From Cryptomeria japonica (Eukaryota > Streptophyta > Pinopsida > Cupressales > Cupressaceae): a DNA stretch of 64,000 nt. The DNA is taken from the NCBI RefSeq assembly GCF_030272615.1, contig NC_081409.1, forward strand, positions 654,380,468-654,444,467, in the 5' to 3' direction. Below the pieces are notes generated by a model that did not search any database, had not been told where the DNA came from, and saw only the letters and a program-made list of their open reading frames with translations. Positions within the stretch are counted from its first letter, which is position 1, and each line of letters opens with the position of its first letter. Of this stretch, positions 1 to 9,881 are shown piece after piece. Made by a program: the position numbers and the translations under genes.

Positions 1-808
1 GCCAAAGTATCTCAGAAGGCATCTCCATCCTCATTTTGAGAGGACCTAGAATCAGAAGAACTCTTCTTCTTCTTCTTCTTCTTCTCTCTACAATCCTTTT
101 GGATATGACCAGTTTGCCCACAATTCCAGCACTTCACTTTGGACTTCTTTACAGGAGTCTTGGAGATTTCCTCCAACTTGGATTCTGACTTCTTGTTCTC
201 TTTCTTGCCTCTAACAATGAGAGCATCCTTGACCATCTCAGAAGATTTTCTTCATGTGTTTCTTCTTACAGCAACGAAGCAACCACACCCTCCATTGTGA
301 GCTTAGTTGTTGTACTCCCAATGGTCATTACCAGATGATCCCATGAGTCAAGCAAAGAACATAATAGAAGCATACATCTATCCTCATCATCAATCTGAAC
401 TCCTACAGAGGTTAGCTAAGCAACTATCATATTGAAAACATTCAAATGATCTGCAACAGATGTACCCTCATCCATCTTTAGGGAATATAACTTCTTCCTC
501 AGGAACAACTTGTTTATTGGAGACTTTCCCTGATAAATGTCTCCAAGCTTCTTCCACAGAAGATTAGCAGTCTTCTCCTCATGGACATTCAACAGAACAG
601 AGTTTACCAAACAAAGTCTAATTAACCCTCTAGCTTTTCTATCTGCAAGATCCCAGACTTCTTGCCTCATGCTTGAAGGATTAGTGGTTACAATCACAGC
701 ACTCCAGATATCTCTATCAACCAGCAAGTCTTCCGTCTTGAGTTTCCACAACTCAAAACTTGCACCATTAAATTTCTCAATCTCCACTCGCCCAGAAGCA
801 TTCACCAT
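1..808 (-). pseudogene. Ty1/copia gag, broken, 5' part of an element leaving the left edge
   Basis: Gag (nucleocapsid precursor) of a Ty1/copia retrotransposon read on the minus strand. It starts at the ATG at 808-806, soon after a primer-binding site. The N-terminal part (808 to 416) has the copia gag signature with FNGASFELWKLKTEDLL near residue 13 and LWKKLGDIYQGK further on. After a stop near 416 the frame resumes with LLCSLLDSWDHLVMTIG (a typical UBN2-type gag stretch), and after another stop and a frame change the piece at 236-12 carries a CCHC zinc knuckle, CWNCGQTGHIQKDC, followed by a lysine run. Protease, integrase and RT would lie left of the window. At least two stops make it a non-functional copy. 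Family assignment is secure; clade is not determined. Confidence 0.85.
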
Positions 809-912
809 CTCAATTTCCAAACACAATCGATAACCACTTCGCAGACTCCCACTGAAAAATAAATTGACACAAAAAATGAACCCTACCCAACAAGGATAAC
901 AACAACTAACCA

Positions 913-925
913 GGCTCTGACACCA
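913..925 (-). other. Primer-binding site of the left-edge copia element
   Basis: On the minus strand this reads TGGTGTCAGAGCC, one base off the usual plant copia site TGGTATCAGAGCC that pairs with the 3' end of initiator tRNA-Met. It lies between the gag start (808) and the putative LTR (from 928), the expected order for a minus-strand element. Confidence 0.75.
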
Positions 926-927
926 CT

Positions 928-1474
928 TGTAAGGAAAGTTACAGTGTGAAAACGCTCTCCTAATGTCAATTCGCAAAGGATGTAAGCAACAATATCTATC
1001 TACTTCCTAAATTGCAAAATCTCAAGATGACTCAAACAAAAGAATACAAAACATATAAAAACCACACACATATACATAGAGATTTTTACTATGGGAAACC
1101 CTTTCGAGAAAAAACCCACACATCAAAAAGCTGAGCGTCTCCTTTGTATTATAGTAAACAATATTACATACAATTGACAACAAACTTTTTGCAGAGGCTT
1201 AGATTGTATTACAATCAACCCAAATATCTATCACGCTCTCATTCCAATTGAAACTTGTAGCAGTTTATACACACTACAATCCGTTATGGGATCTAATACT
1301 GCAACTGTCACTTCACAAATGGTCAACCATATGGATCAGCATTGGCAACTACCGTAACCACCGTACGGGTCAGCACGGAATTACCATGTACTAAAATGTC
1401 GTACGAATATGCCTTTGTCTGTACTAGTAGGTCTTTGTCCGTAATAATATGTCTGTACTAATGTGTAACATTCC
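928..1474 (-). repeat. Putative 5' LTR of the left-edge copia element
   Basis: The inner end next to the primer-binding site starts TGTAAGGAAAGTTAC on the plus strand. A plausible outer end is TGTAACATTCCA at 1463-1474, which would give an LTR of about 547 bp with 5'-TG...CA-3' ends. The matching 3' LTR is outside the window, so the outer boundary is a guess based on the end motif only. Confidence 0.45.
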
Positions 1475-1479
1475 ATACT

Positions 1480-1562
1480 TGGCAATGCTTCCCGTCAATC
1501 TGGCAATGACTTCCGTCAATCTGGCAATGATTTTTGTCGATTTGGCAATGCAACTACCGTAC
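1480..1562. repeat. 21-bp tandem repeat, about 3.5 units
   Basis: The unit begins TGGCAATG and recurs at 1480, 1501, 1522 and 1543, exactly 21 bp apart, with the intervening CTTCCCGTCAATC-like part drifting. It lies between the LTR and the left arm of element A. No coding sense was assigned. Confidence 0.8.
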
Positions 1563-1607
1563 GGGTTAACTCAGTACGTACGAGGCAACAAGCATACAGT
1601 CCATATG

Positions 1608-2760
1608 TACTTCAACAATATCAATAGGTCCATGTTTTATGTTAGAAGTAGGTCTATAAATAAACAATAGACATATTAACTACAATATACAAAAAAAATT
1701 ATGATAAATGAACATAATACTCTTATCTAAAAACAATTAAATTTAAATAAGATTAAATTTCTAAAAAAAAATAAAAAAATGTTAAATGTTTTTCTAAAAT
1801 AATGTAATTCGATTTGTCAAGAAATTGTACTCTAAAACTAGGTTGCACAAACAGTAAAATCATATATAAAACACGGGCTATTTAAGCCTTTTAATCCCAA
1901 GAAGAACAAGATTATGACGAGGAGCAAGAAGATGATAACGAACAAGAAGATTATGACGAGGAGCAAGAAGATTATAGCGAACAACAAGATTGCAACGGTA
2001 ACTTAGTCAATTTGGCTAACTCTGTCACAGTCCCTAGTCTTCTATAATCCATGAACAAAAGATGGTGATAAAGAAAAGCATAGTATCTGAAGCACCGCCT
2101 AAATCTTTTGGCACCGCCTGTTTGCAAACTGAAGTTATCTGAAGCACCGCCTAAATCTTTTGGCACTGCCTGTTTGCAAACTGAAATTATCTGAAGCACC
2201 GCCTAAATCTTTTTGCATTGCATGTTTGCAAACTGAACTTATGTGAAGGTATGTGTTTCTGCTCTTTTCATTAAATACCACCAACTGTGATTAAGCACCG
2301 TCTAAATCTTTTGGCACTGCCTCTTTGCAAACTGGCATCCTTATTTACTTCAAAGATCGCCTACAATCTGATTGTTAACTTCCATGCAGTGCAAGTCTAT
2401 ATGCCGCCCTTCTATAACTATATAACTGGGGCTAATGTAAGAATTTGAATATCATATCGGAACACATGCATGAGATCTCTGCAGAGCTCTGTATCTGTGA
2501 ATCTCCGTTTTAATATTTTACTGCAGCCCTTTATCTCTTCCAAGTCCAACAGGAGAAGCGGATAAGAAGTGGATCTTGTTCTTCTTCTGCACATCTTGTT
2601 CATCATCTTGTTCTTCCAGATCCAAACAGGAGAAGAACAAGATGAAGAACAAGATGTGCAGAAGATTATGAGATCATCTGGAATTACGCTCACAACCATC
2701 ATCTTGTTTTTGAGATCATCTGGAAGTATATTTACTAGCAATGCCAAAAGATTTAGGCGG
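1608..2760 (+). repeat. Left inverted arm of element A
   Basis: About 1.15 kb of this arm matches, in reverse complement, 6240-6946 of the same element and about 43270-44437 of element B. The right arm of A lacks the 1800-2160 part present here, whereas the right arm of B keeps it. At 1905-2000 it includes GAT/GAA-rich sequence that would encode acidic residues (frame reading EEQDYDEEQEDDNEQE), a fragment of the acidic-protein family. Confidence 0.65.
2087..2242. repeat. 52-bp subterminal tandem repeat, three units
   Basis: Units begin CTGAAGCACCGCCTAAATC at 2087, 2139 and 2191, spaced exactly 52 bp. A degenerate further unit occurs near 2293-2335. The same sequence in element B has been reduced to 33-bp units (43858-43956), so copy number and unit length differ between the sister elements. 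Confidence 0.85.
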
Positions 2761-2939
2761 TGCTGAATGACAGTTGGCGGTTATGAACAGATGGTGTGGC
2801 TCCTAAGCATTACTGCTATCATCTTCATCAACATTTTTCAGCATTAGTATGCTTTTCTTCATCATAATCTTTCTCCAGGTAGCAGAAATTTTTTTTGTAC
2901 GATCAAAGATAGAATTTAGATATTGTGGATATTGTAGCA

Positions 2940-3105
2940 ATAAGTGTTCTAGAAATTAAGGCAGAATATTATAATATTGTATTTCTCCCTCAAACGAAAA
3001 ATAGTAAATGTTTTTATTTATATGTTTGTAGAAGTATTGATAATACTATTGTCATTGAGTTGTTTTTATTGTTGGCATGTAAGCTATATTTTTAGAATTA
3101 GTCTC
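2940..3105 (+). other. Copy of the acidic-family 3' flanking segment
   Basis: This AT-rich segment ends with AGTTGTTTTTATTGTTGGCATG. It resembles 32810-32910, 52740-52840 and 54540-54640, which all contain an AAGTATTxATxATxxT...GTTG...GGCATG pattern. At about 3110 it abuts acidic-family coding sequence in the opposite orientation, so an inversion junction lies here. Confidence 0.5.
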
Positions 3106-3109
3106 GCTG

Positions 3110-3700
3110 CATTGTGCCCAGGGCCCTACATCTTGTTCATCATCTTGTTCTTCTTCTGCATTTTCCTCTTCTGTATCATCCTTATTCTTTTCATTCTTCA
3201 TCATAATCTCATCATCTTCTTTATCATGATGTGCTTACTGACCTACATCTTGTTCTTCTCTAGCTCTTTGGTCTTCTGTATCATCCTTATCTTCTTCTTC
3301 ATCAGCTTCTTCTTCGTCTTCTTTCTTCAGGTTTGTCTTCATCATGATCACCTTGTGCCCACTGACTGACATCTTGTTCATCTTCATTGTTTATGTCTTC
3401 TACTATGGCCTCACGGACCACACTATCTTCCTCTTCTTTTTCTTCATCATCTTCGTTACCACTATGCTCTTCTTAATCATAAATATAACCATCGTTCCAA
3501 TCATCTGCCATATAATCTTCTTCTTGCCCATCTTTATAATTATCCGCTTCTCCATCATCTATCAGCGTATCTTCATTACAATGCTCTTTTTCGTCATCGT
3601 TTATTTGTGTTGCTGCTTCTTGTTCTTCATTATCTTGTCCCCTTCATCATCGTTTATTTGTGTTGCTGCTTCTTGTTCGTCATTACAGTGCTTCCTAACA
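3110..3700 (-). pseudogene. Acidic repeat-protein fragment, element A, minus strand
   Basis: Read on the minus strand, this is a Glu/Asp-rich coding fragment of the same family as 30358-32670. It contains the family signature DEQDVSQWAQ and related EQDVGQ pieces, and an upstream part with EQEAATQINDD present twice in a row (around 3604-3690) from a short tandem duplication. Several stops and frameshifts interrupt it. The plus-strand frames here, which look like strings of transmembrane Leu/Ile/Phe, are only the antisense of GAA/GAT/AAG-rich coding DNA. The protein's function is unknown. Confidence 0.55.
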
Positions 3701-3703
3701 ACA

Positions 3704-3960
3704 CCCAAGTTTTCCTTACATGGATATACATCAAGCAAACATCTTCCTTAAGTCTTGAATATTTGTTCTTGCAGGATGAAATTGTGCCATCAAGAGAGAA
3801 CCGCATCAGCTGGATTGGACTAAAACATAGTCCTCTCCCAATTCATCAAATTCTCAGAACTCGGTCATCACAAGATTTTTCTCATTATCCAATTCCAAAA
3901 TTCAGTCTCACTCATGTCACAACAAACAAAATCTGTGTTGCAACAATGTCGAGGTAATCC
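3704..3960 (+). other. Conserved interior segment shared by elements A and B
   Basis: An open frame reading NNTQVFLTWIYIKQTSS... is also present at 40757-40932 in element B, where it is cut short by a stop. By eye, all seven codon differences between A and B in the aligned part change the amino acid, so there is no sign of protein-level constraint. Called a non-coding or dead segment, possibly once an exon since TTCTTGCAGGATG (about 3767) resembles a splice acceptor. Confidence 0.4.
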
Positions 3961-4007
3961 CTAAATTACCTTAGCCAATTAAATTTACTTATATCGCATA
4001 TTGCATC

Positions 4008-4397
4008 TCAATAATTTATCCAAACCTTGAATTGCACGAATTTATCTCTTAAATATATTTGAAGGATTTTTTTAATTTTTCCTACCCATAATTTTTCTAT
4101 GAATATACATGCCCCTTGAAGAACCCTACCTAATTTGACCTTGTCCCATATGGAAGAAATTTTGAGGATTCGGGAATAGGTAGGAAACATCCCCACCCCA
4201 TTCCCAAATTTAAGAATTTTAAAAAACATTTCAAATATTGAAATTTCATACAAGAATCGGCCAGGTACATTAGGGGACAGCCATAGGAGATGCTGTTGGG
4301 GGTTCTTCTGGGAGTGGGAGAGTTGAAAGGACCAAGAGTTCAAGTAACCCACTTGAGTTCCTTTTTGAACTCCTTGAAAACTATGCAAAAGATCCAT
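4008..4397 (-). CDS. Unrecognised 129-codon frame conserved in both foldback elements
   Basis: An uninterrupted minus-strand frame starting MDLLHSFQGVQKGTQVGYL and ending KFVQFKVWINY. Its composition is protein-like, with a central SIFEMFFKILKFGNGVG and a basic tail (KIKKILQIYLRDK). The sister frame at 41062-41451 is also fully open, with five amino-acid differences. I counted about nine nucleotide differences over 390 bp, at least two of them silent, which is compatible with neutral drift as much as with weak constraint. No family was recognised. It could be a captured host exon, a piece of an unfamiliar transposon protein, or chance. Confidence 0.35.
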   Translation of the reverse strand: MDLLHSFQGVQKGTQVGYLNSWSFQLSHSQKNPQQHLLWLSPNVPGRFLYEISIFEMFFKILKFGNGVGMFPTYSRILKISSIWDKVKLGRVLQGACIFIEKLWVGKIKKILQIYLRDKFVQFKVWINY

Positions 4398-5205
4398 TTA
4401 ATCTTAAAAAGCCTCTTATAATTTGCAACACACATACACGACAAGAAAAATAATTTGAGGGGAAGTAGAGTATAGCTATGTCATTTGTGTAAAGGGGAAG
4501 CTACACAAGATTTTATTCTCATCTTTTGTGCATACATGGACCAGTGGTAAAAGGTTGTGAGAAAATAACCTTAGCTGAGACGCCCAAATTGAATAGTTTG
4601 CACATGGAGGAACAAGAAATAAGAGAATTCTAATAAAAATTATGCAACCTAGTGTCATTGCCTATCCAACCACAAATGTTGGAAATCTAATGGGAGAGGA
4701 TTCTACTTCTACCAAATGAAAGAAAAGAGAAACAACTATTGTAGGGTTATTTAATGCACAATCACAAGAGGTAGTGGAGTCTTCCATTGACAAATTTTTC
4801 TATGCCCATGTCATACCATTGTATGTGGTCCATTCTCCCTATTTCAAACAAATTTCAAAGATGTAATTATAGGCAATCCCTCGTTTGCCCCTTGGAAAAC
4901 ATAAGCTATGCATCACCCTCCTTGATGTGTGTTGCTAGAGAAAATGAAACCAACTTGGATAAGGGATGGCTACTCTATCATCATGGATGGGTGGATTGTT
5001 ATTAAACATCATCCACTCATCAATATCACTGTCATATGCTAAGCTGGCTTTCATTTTCTTTGAGCTCTTTATTGTTCAAATTATATAAAAGACGAAAACT
5101 TCATTTGAAGGATTCTATAGAAGAGGTAGGGGCCTCTAATATTGTACCAACCTATTATGAGAGAGGATTCTTTGCCTTGTGACTTCTCAATAAGTCAAAA
5201 CCTAA

Positions 5206-5670
5206 ATAATGAAGATGAACAAGAAGGAGATTAGCGAGGAGAAGATCTATGTCAAGAAGAAGAAGATGATGAAGAAATTGAGGATGGTGGGAAAGAAAAT
5301 GATAAGGATGGATGAGGAAAAACAGAAATTGAGCAAGAAGATGGGGTTAATAGTAAAGAAGATGATGATAAGGAAGGTAAGAAAGAATATAATTATACCA
5401 CAACTGATCAATATGGAGGGAAAACAAAAATAATACAAATGGATACAGAAGACGCTATTGCAGACGATGGTGAGAATAAATCAGAGGGAATGAAGTTCAG
5501 GGGGAAAACAAGTTCTGGATTATACATTGAACTGAAAAAGGCAGAGAAGATCTGAAAAGAAAAAGGCTCGCCAGACACGGAATGGAAACTAATAAACAGA
5601 TGCAGAAGATAATGTTTCCAGAAGAGGATGATAATGATGATGAAAATGAAGATGAAGGAATAATTTAAAA
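5206..5670 (+). pseudogene. Acidic-family C-terminal fragment, element A, plus strand
   Basis: Corresponds to 32160-32670 of the long copy and 42260-42712 of element B. One frame reads NEDEQEGD, then EDLCQEEEDDEEIEDGG, SKEDDDKEGKKEYNYTTTDQ and MDTEDAIADDGENKSEG. It continues into KFRGKTSSGLYIELKKAEK and, after a frame change, a basic patch KRKRLARHGMETNK followed by an acidic tail EEDDNDDENEDEGII. The alternation of long acidic stretches with a short basic patch resembles nuclear acidic proteins in general, but no homology is claimed. Stops and a frame change mark it as dead. Confidence 0.5.
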
Positions 5671-5763
5671 AGAAGCCGTCAAATTAATTACACAGTTATG
5701 GATAATGTCCTTCAAAGAGATAAGTTGTAAGAAATATTTAAGCTTATGGAATGTAATAAATCT

Positions 5764-6690
5764 GATTGTTAACTGGCATCCCTATTTACTTCAAAGATCG
5801 CCTACAATCTGATTGTTAACTTCCGTACAGTGCAAGTCTATATGCCGCCCTTCTATAACTATGAAACTGGGGCTAATGTAAGAATTTGAATATCATATCA
5901 GAACACCTGCATGAGATCTCTGCAGAGCTCTGTATCTGTGAGTCTCTGTTTTCATATTTTCCTGCAGCCCTTTATCTCTTCCAGATCCAACAGGAGAAGC
6001 GGATAAGAAGTGGATAATTATAAAGACGAGCAAGAAGATGGTCGTAGTGAATATAATTCCAGCACTAGCTATGTATACTTCCAGATGATCTCATAATATA
6101 CATAGCTAGTGCTGGAATTATATTCACTACGATCATCTTCTCCTTTGAGATCATCTTCTTGCTCATCTTTATAATTATCCACTTCTTATTCCCTTCTGGA
6201 AAATATCAAAAGAGAGATTCACAGATACAGAGCTCTGCACTGATCTCAAAAACAAGATTATGGTTGTGAGCGTAATTCCAGATGATCTCATAATCTTCTG
6301 CACATCTTGTTCTTCATCTTGTTCTTCTCCTATTTGGATCTGGAAGAACAAGATGATGAACAAAACGTGCAGAAGAAGAACAAGATCCACTCCTTATCCG
6401 CTTCTCCTGTTGGATCTGGAAGAGATAAAGGGCTGCAGTAAAATATTAAAACGGAGATTCACAGATACAGAGCTCTGCAGAGATCTCATGCATGTGTTCC
6501 GATATGATATTCAAATTCTTACATTAGCCCCACCAATTTTTCTATAGAAGGGCGGCATATAGACTTGCACTGCACGGAAGTTAACAATCAGATTGTAGGC
6601 GATCTTTGAAGTAAATAAGGATGCCAGTTTGCAAAGAGGCAGTGCCAAAAGATTTAGACGGTGCTTAATCACAGATGGCGGTGTTTAATG
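5764..6690. repeat. Nested inverted repeat with a 41-bp-arm hairpin
   Basis: The block 5764-6020 (plus) recurs reverse-complemented at about 6180-6610. At its centre, 6037-6077 and 6097-6137 form arms of 41 nt with one mismatch and a 19-nt loop, and pairing resumes further out (GATAATTATAAAGACGAGC against its complement near 6160-6180). One arm would encode a fragment of the acidic family (SSTSYV), so the hairpin is built from that gene's sequence. Element B has the same structure at about 43095-43236. Confidence 0.8.
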
Positions 6691-6946
6691 AAAAGAGCAG
6701 AAACACATACCTTCACATAAGTTCAGTTTGCAAACATGCAATGCCAAAAGATTTAGGCGGTGCTTCAGATAACTTCTTTTTATTTATTTTTAGAAATTTA
6801 ATCTTATTTAAATTTAATTATTTTTAGATAAGAGTATTATGTTCATTATCATAATTTTTTTTGTATATTGTAGTTAATATGTCTATTGTTTATTTAGAGA
6901 CCTACTTGTAACATAAAACATGGATCTATTGATATTATGTATTTAA
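6240..6946 (-). repeat. Right inverted arm of element A
   Basis: Reverse complement of the left arm, in matching order. It is about 0.45 kb shorter because the part equivalent to about 1800-2160 (including most 52-bp subrepeats) is missing: the sequence jumps at 6775 from the subrepeat straight into the AT-rich end. Confidence 0.65.
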
Positions 6947-8305
6947 TCTTTATTTTCATCAAATCTAATCAACATTCCTTGAAATTCAATGTTATCATTA
7001 CGAACAAAAGCATAAGTCTTTCAAAAATAAGGGAGCCATGGATCGAAACACAAAAGAGACTAAGTTAAGGTTTTGGAAACATGCCAAAAAAAAATTAAAA
7101 CCAAAATGAGAGAGAATTAAATTACCCTACCTCTCCTTAAAGGATAATTTAATCAACGGATTTAGTTACCTTCTAGGTCTTGAGATTTGTGTCAAAATTA
7201 TATTGGATAGACTTAGCTTGTCAATGTGGTCTATTTTTTCAGGGGATCTTTGTTGATTTGACTATTTTGATTAACATGAAAATAGTTTTTAAATTCTACT
7301 TAAGCTTTTTTAGAGTTAAATTATATTTAATATTTTATGATTACATAAATCAATACTACAATCTCATTCTTTTAGTTTAAAAAAAACAAAAGAGAATTAG
7401 ATTTATGAGAGAAAAAATAAAGAGAGGAAGTTCAATATTTAGATTTCAATCTCTTATAATGAATTTTTTAAACATATCATTACTCAGAATATCATGACCA
7501 AATTTAACTCAACTAATTATACTACCTATGGAGGATTCAAAAGAAATATATGGGAGAAATAGAAACGAACACATCAAATTATTGTATTTCACATGCAAAT
7601 TTACTATATTATTTTAATAACTTATTTAAATTATATATTTTATTATTGAATCATTTATAATTTTTTCTCAAATAACCAAAATGAAAGATATATAAAAAAT
7701 GGAACTTCATTTTTCAAGAATAGAATAATTTAAAAAAGTTTAGTTTTTTCATTTATTTATATATTTTTGTGACATTACCAATAAGGTAGCTATGGTAGAA
7801 TATGATCTTGTTTATAAGAAATTTTCTTTTACCAATGATTGTTGTCTGTTAAATAAATTTTCTAAGATTATAAATTAGAAAAGGAATGGATCCTTCTATA
7901 ATGTTAGACATCTACCTTTATAGCATAAGGAAAAGCAACAATATTCAATTACAAAAAGCTCCTACCCATCTATTTTCTTATGTAATTTTGGAAGATTGTT
8001 ATTAATTTAGATCGAAATTGATATTTGCCTTTGTATTGGGGCTAACTTATCAATAATATAATTTCAAGGGGGCATGTCATTGTATAGCTTTAAGCTGGTA
8101 TTTTTTCATAAATTTGGAAGGCATTGGAAAACTAATGTGGTTTGTAATAGGTTTCAATTTAAAATTTAAAGTATATATTTTAAATTTTTACCAACATTTA
8201 AGGTAGACATGGAAGTGGAAGAGGCATATTTAATACAAATAAGAAAATGAAAGATATGTATCAAACATGTAGAAGATAAGAGAGAATAGGCAAGAAAAGA
8301 CATAC
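6947..8305. other. AT-rich intergenic stretch, no gene seen
   Basis: Long A/T runs with only short meaningless frames. It ends at CATAC (8301-8305), the left half of the target-site duplication of copia element 1. Confidence 0.6.
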
Positions 8306-9817
8306 TGTTGGCAATATTACATTATAATAGACAATGAAAGATTGTTGACATTTCAATAAGGATATTGAGAAGGTTGTTGATGATTATGGACATAACTGAT
8401 TAAAGATGTTTTACTATCTTGATATTATTATTTTGTCATTGATGTCAAGAAATTGATTTTCTAATTCAGTATGATGTTGCCATATCTTGAGAAGTATGAT
8501 ATGAAGATTATAAAGAAGTCGGTAAAGACACAAGAAAGAATATGATGAATAAGGGGATAAGTTATTCAATGGGCAACTACTACCGAGTCAGACAATGATG
8601 AGATTGTGATGTTTTAGATTGTTTTAACATCATACATATGTTGTAAAATGTAAAGGTTAATACTATACTATGTTATCAGGCAAAGAACCTAGTCGGTAAA
8701 CCCTAAGGTTACCGCTATCGGTTAATGAAGGCAGAATGTCTGCCGAGTGAAGTTTAGTATTCGTCGAGTTATAACCAACCTATAACAGAATGCATTAAAT
8801 GTTTACATGTGATATTTAATGAAAGAAGCTGATGAGCTCGAGTGAATCAATGATTGGTAAGTCGTGGAAGAAGTTTGTTAACGAATCTAAGGCAATGGAA
8901 AGTAGGCATGAAGATCTATAGCTCAGATTGAACCGCAATACCCTAACACAAGTTCCAAGGTGACAATGCAAGTTCCAAGGTGGGGTAAAACATTTTTAGA
9001 TTGAACGATACATTGAACCTGGACAAGATTGAAGATTTGATGGCTATGATTGATCATGGGAAATGTGATCAAGGAGATTAAGCGGCTAGAAGATTGTTTA
9101 TAAATAGGAAATTATTGGTAAACAATGAATGTGGGCAAGTGTATGCACAGGGATGCTACATAATGATCACCGAGCACCGAAGCTTGAAGACCTATTAGAA
9201 TAATAGAGTATTGATGCCCAGCAGATAGACAAGATTAGTTCTATGTCTAGATTGTATTGAACAAAAAGGAATCTGCTTTAGCATTTTTAGATGTGAAGTT
9301 GCAGACATATCATTATTACTGTTATTTTGTGAAAGTGATAGGAAATCTCTTAACCGAGTGGACTTAACAGTCTTATATGTAAATCCTCTAGTAAGGTGAC
9401 ATTCTAATTGAGTGTTTGGAATCCTTTGACAAGGTCACTTTTAACAAAGTGAAGATCCTAACAGATCTGAGGGAAATCCCTTAACCGGGTCACATCTAGC
9501 AATGTGTTTGTAATCTTTAACAGGATTTGCTTTTAATCGAGCATACTCTAGAAGAGTATATTTCTTAGTGGATCCAAAATCCCACAGTGGTTTTTCCCTA
9601 TTTGGGTTTGCATGTTAAATCTGGTGTTATGAGGTTTATATTGTTCATATGCTTTTGAGTTTGCATGTTTGACAATTTTTGGTTATATGAGTGATATATA
9701 TGTTACCGAGGTTGAATTTGATGTTTTTATGGATGATTAAGTTTGTATGATTCACCCTCCCCCCTCTCATCTTGTTGGCTATTGGATCTGTACTTATATT
9801 AAGTATCGGAACTATCA
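8306..9817 (+). repeat. 5' LTR of copia element 1
   Basis: 1512 bp, TGTTGG...ACTATCA. A pyrimidine-rich CCCTCCCCCCTCTCATC-like tract lies about 50 bp before the 3' end and is mirrored as a G-run in the minus-strand element 2. The length agrees with the 1510-bp 3' LTR. Confidence 0.93.
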
Positions 9818-9819
9818 AT

Positions 9820-9832
9820 TGGTATCAAAGCA
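9820..9832 (+). other. Primer-binding site, copia element 1
   Basis: TGGTATCAAAGCA starts two bases after the LTR. It is one base from the initiator tRNA-Met complement TGGTATCAGAGC. Confidence 0.85.
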
Positions 9833-9881
9833 TTGGACTCTGAAAGGAAAGTTTAAAGGCACTTGAGTTAAAGATCCAAAG

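Larger units (their letters stand above)
1608..6946. mobile_element. Foldback-type element A with long inverted arms
   Basis: A stretch of about 5.3 kb is bounded by inverted copies of the same sequence. The plus-strand text from AATATCAATAG (about 1608) returns reverse-complemented, ending at about 6946. The arms carry the same ordered landmarks: an AT-rich end, 52-bp subrepeats, a segment around 2300-2720 with GCATCCTTATTTACTTC, and a GC-richer block around 2500-2600. The interior holds broken pieces of the acidic-protein family on both strands and a conserved 129-codon frame. Element B (40051-44437) is a sister copy. No transposase is visible, so it would be non-autonomous. No clear TSD was found. 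A Mutator-like or foldback origin is inference from the long inverted arms; a segmental palindrome is the alternative. Confidence 0.6.

Noticed and set aside
2087-2242. Regular direct repeats that could suggest a CRISPR array
   Set aside because: Units abut with no unique spacers, and the setting is a plant transposable element.
2977-3751. Plus-strand frames rich in Leu, Ile and Phe resembling multi-pass membrane proteins
   Set aside because: They are antisense to the acidic-family fragment on the minus strand (TTC/CTT/ATC from GAA/AAG/GAT); the minus strand carries the family signature DEQDVSQWAQ.
3704-3960. Conserved protein-coding exon shared by elements A and B
   Set aside because: All seven codon differences seen between the copies are amino-acid changes and B has a premature stop, so there is no evidence of protein-level selection.
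9820-9832. tRNA gene suggested by tRNA-complementary sequence at LTR borders
   Set aside because: Only 12-18 nt complementary to the tRNA 3' end are present, as expected of a primer-binding site; no cloverleaf was seen.
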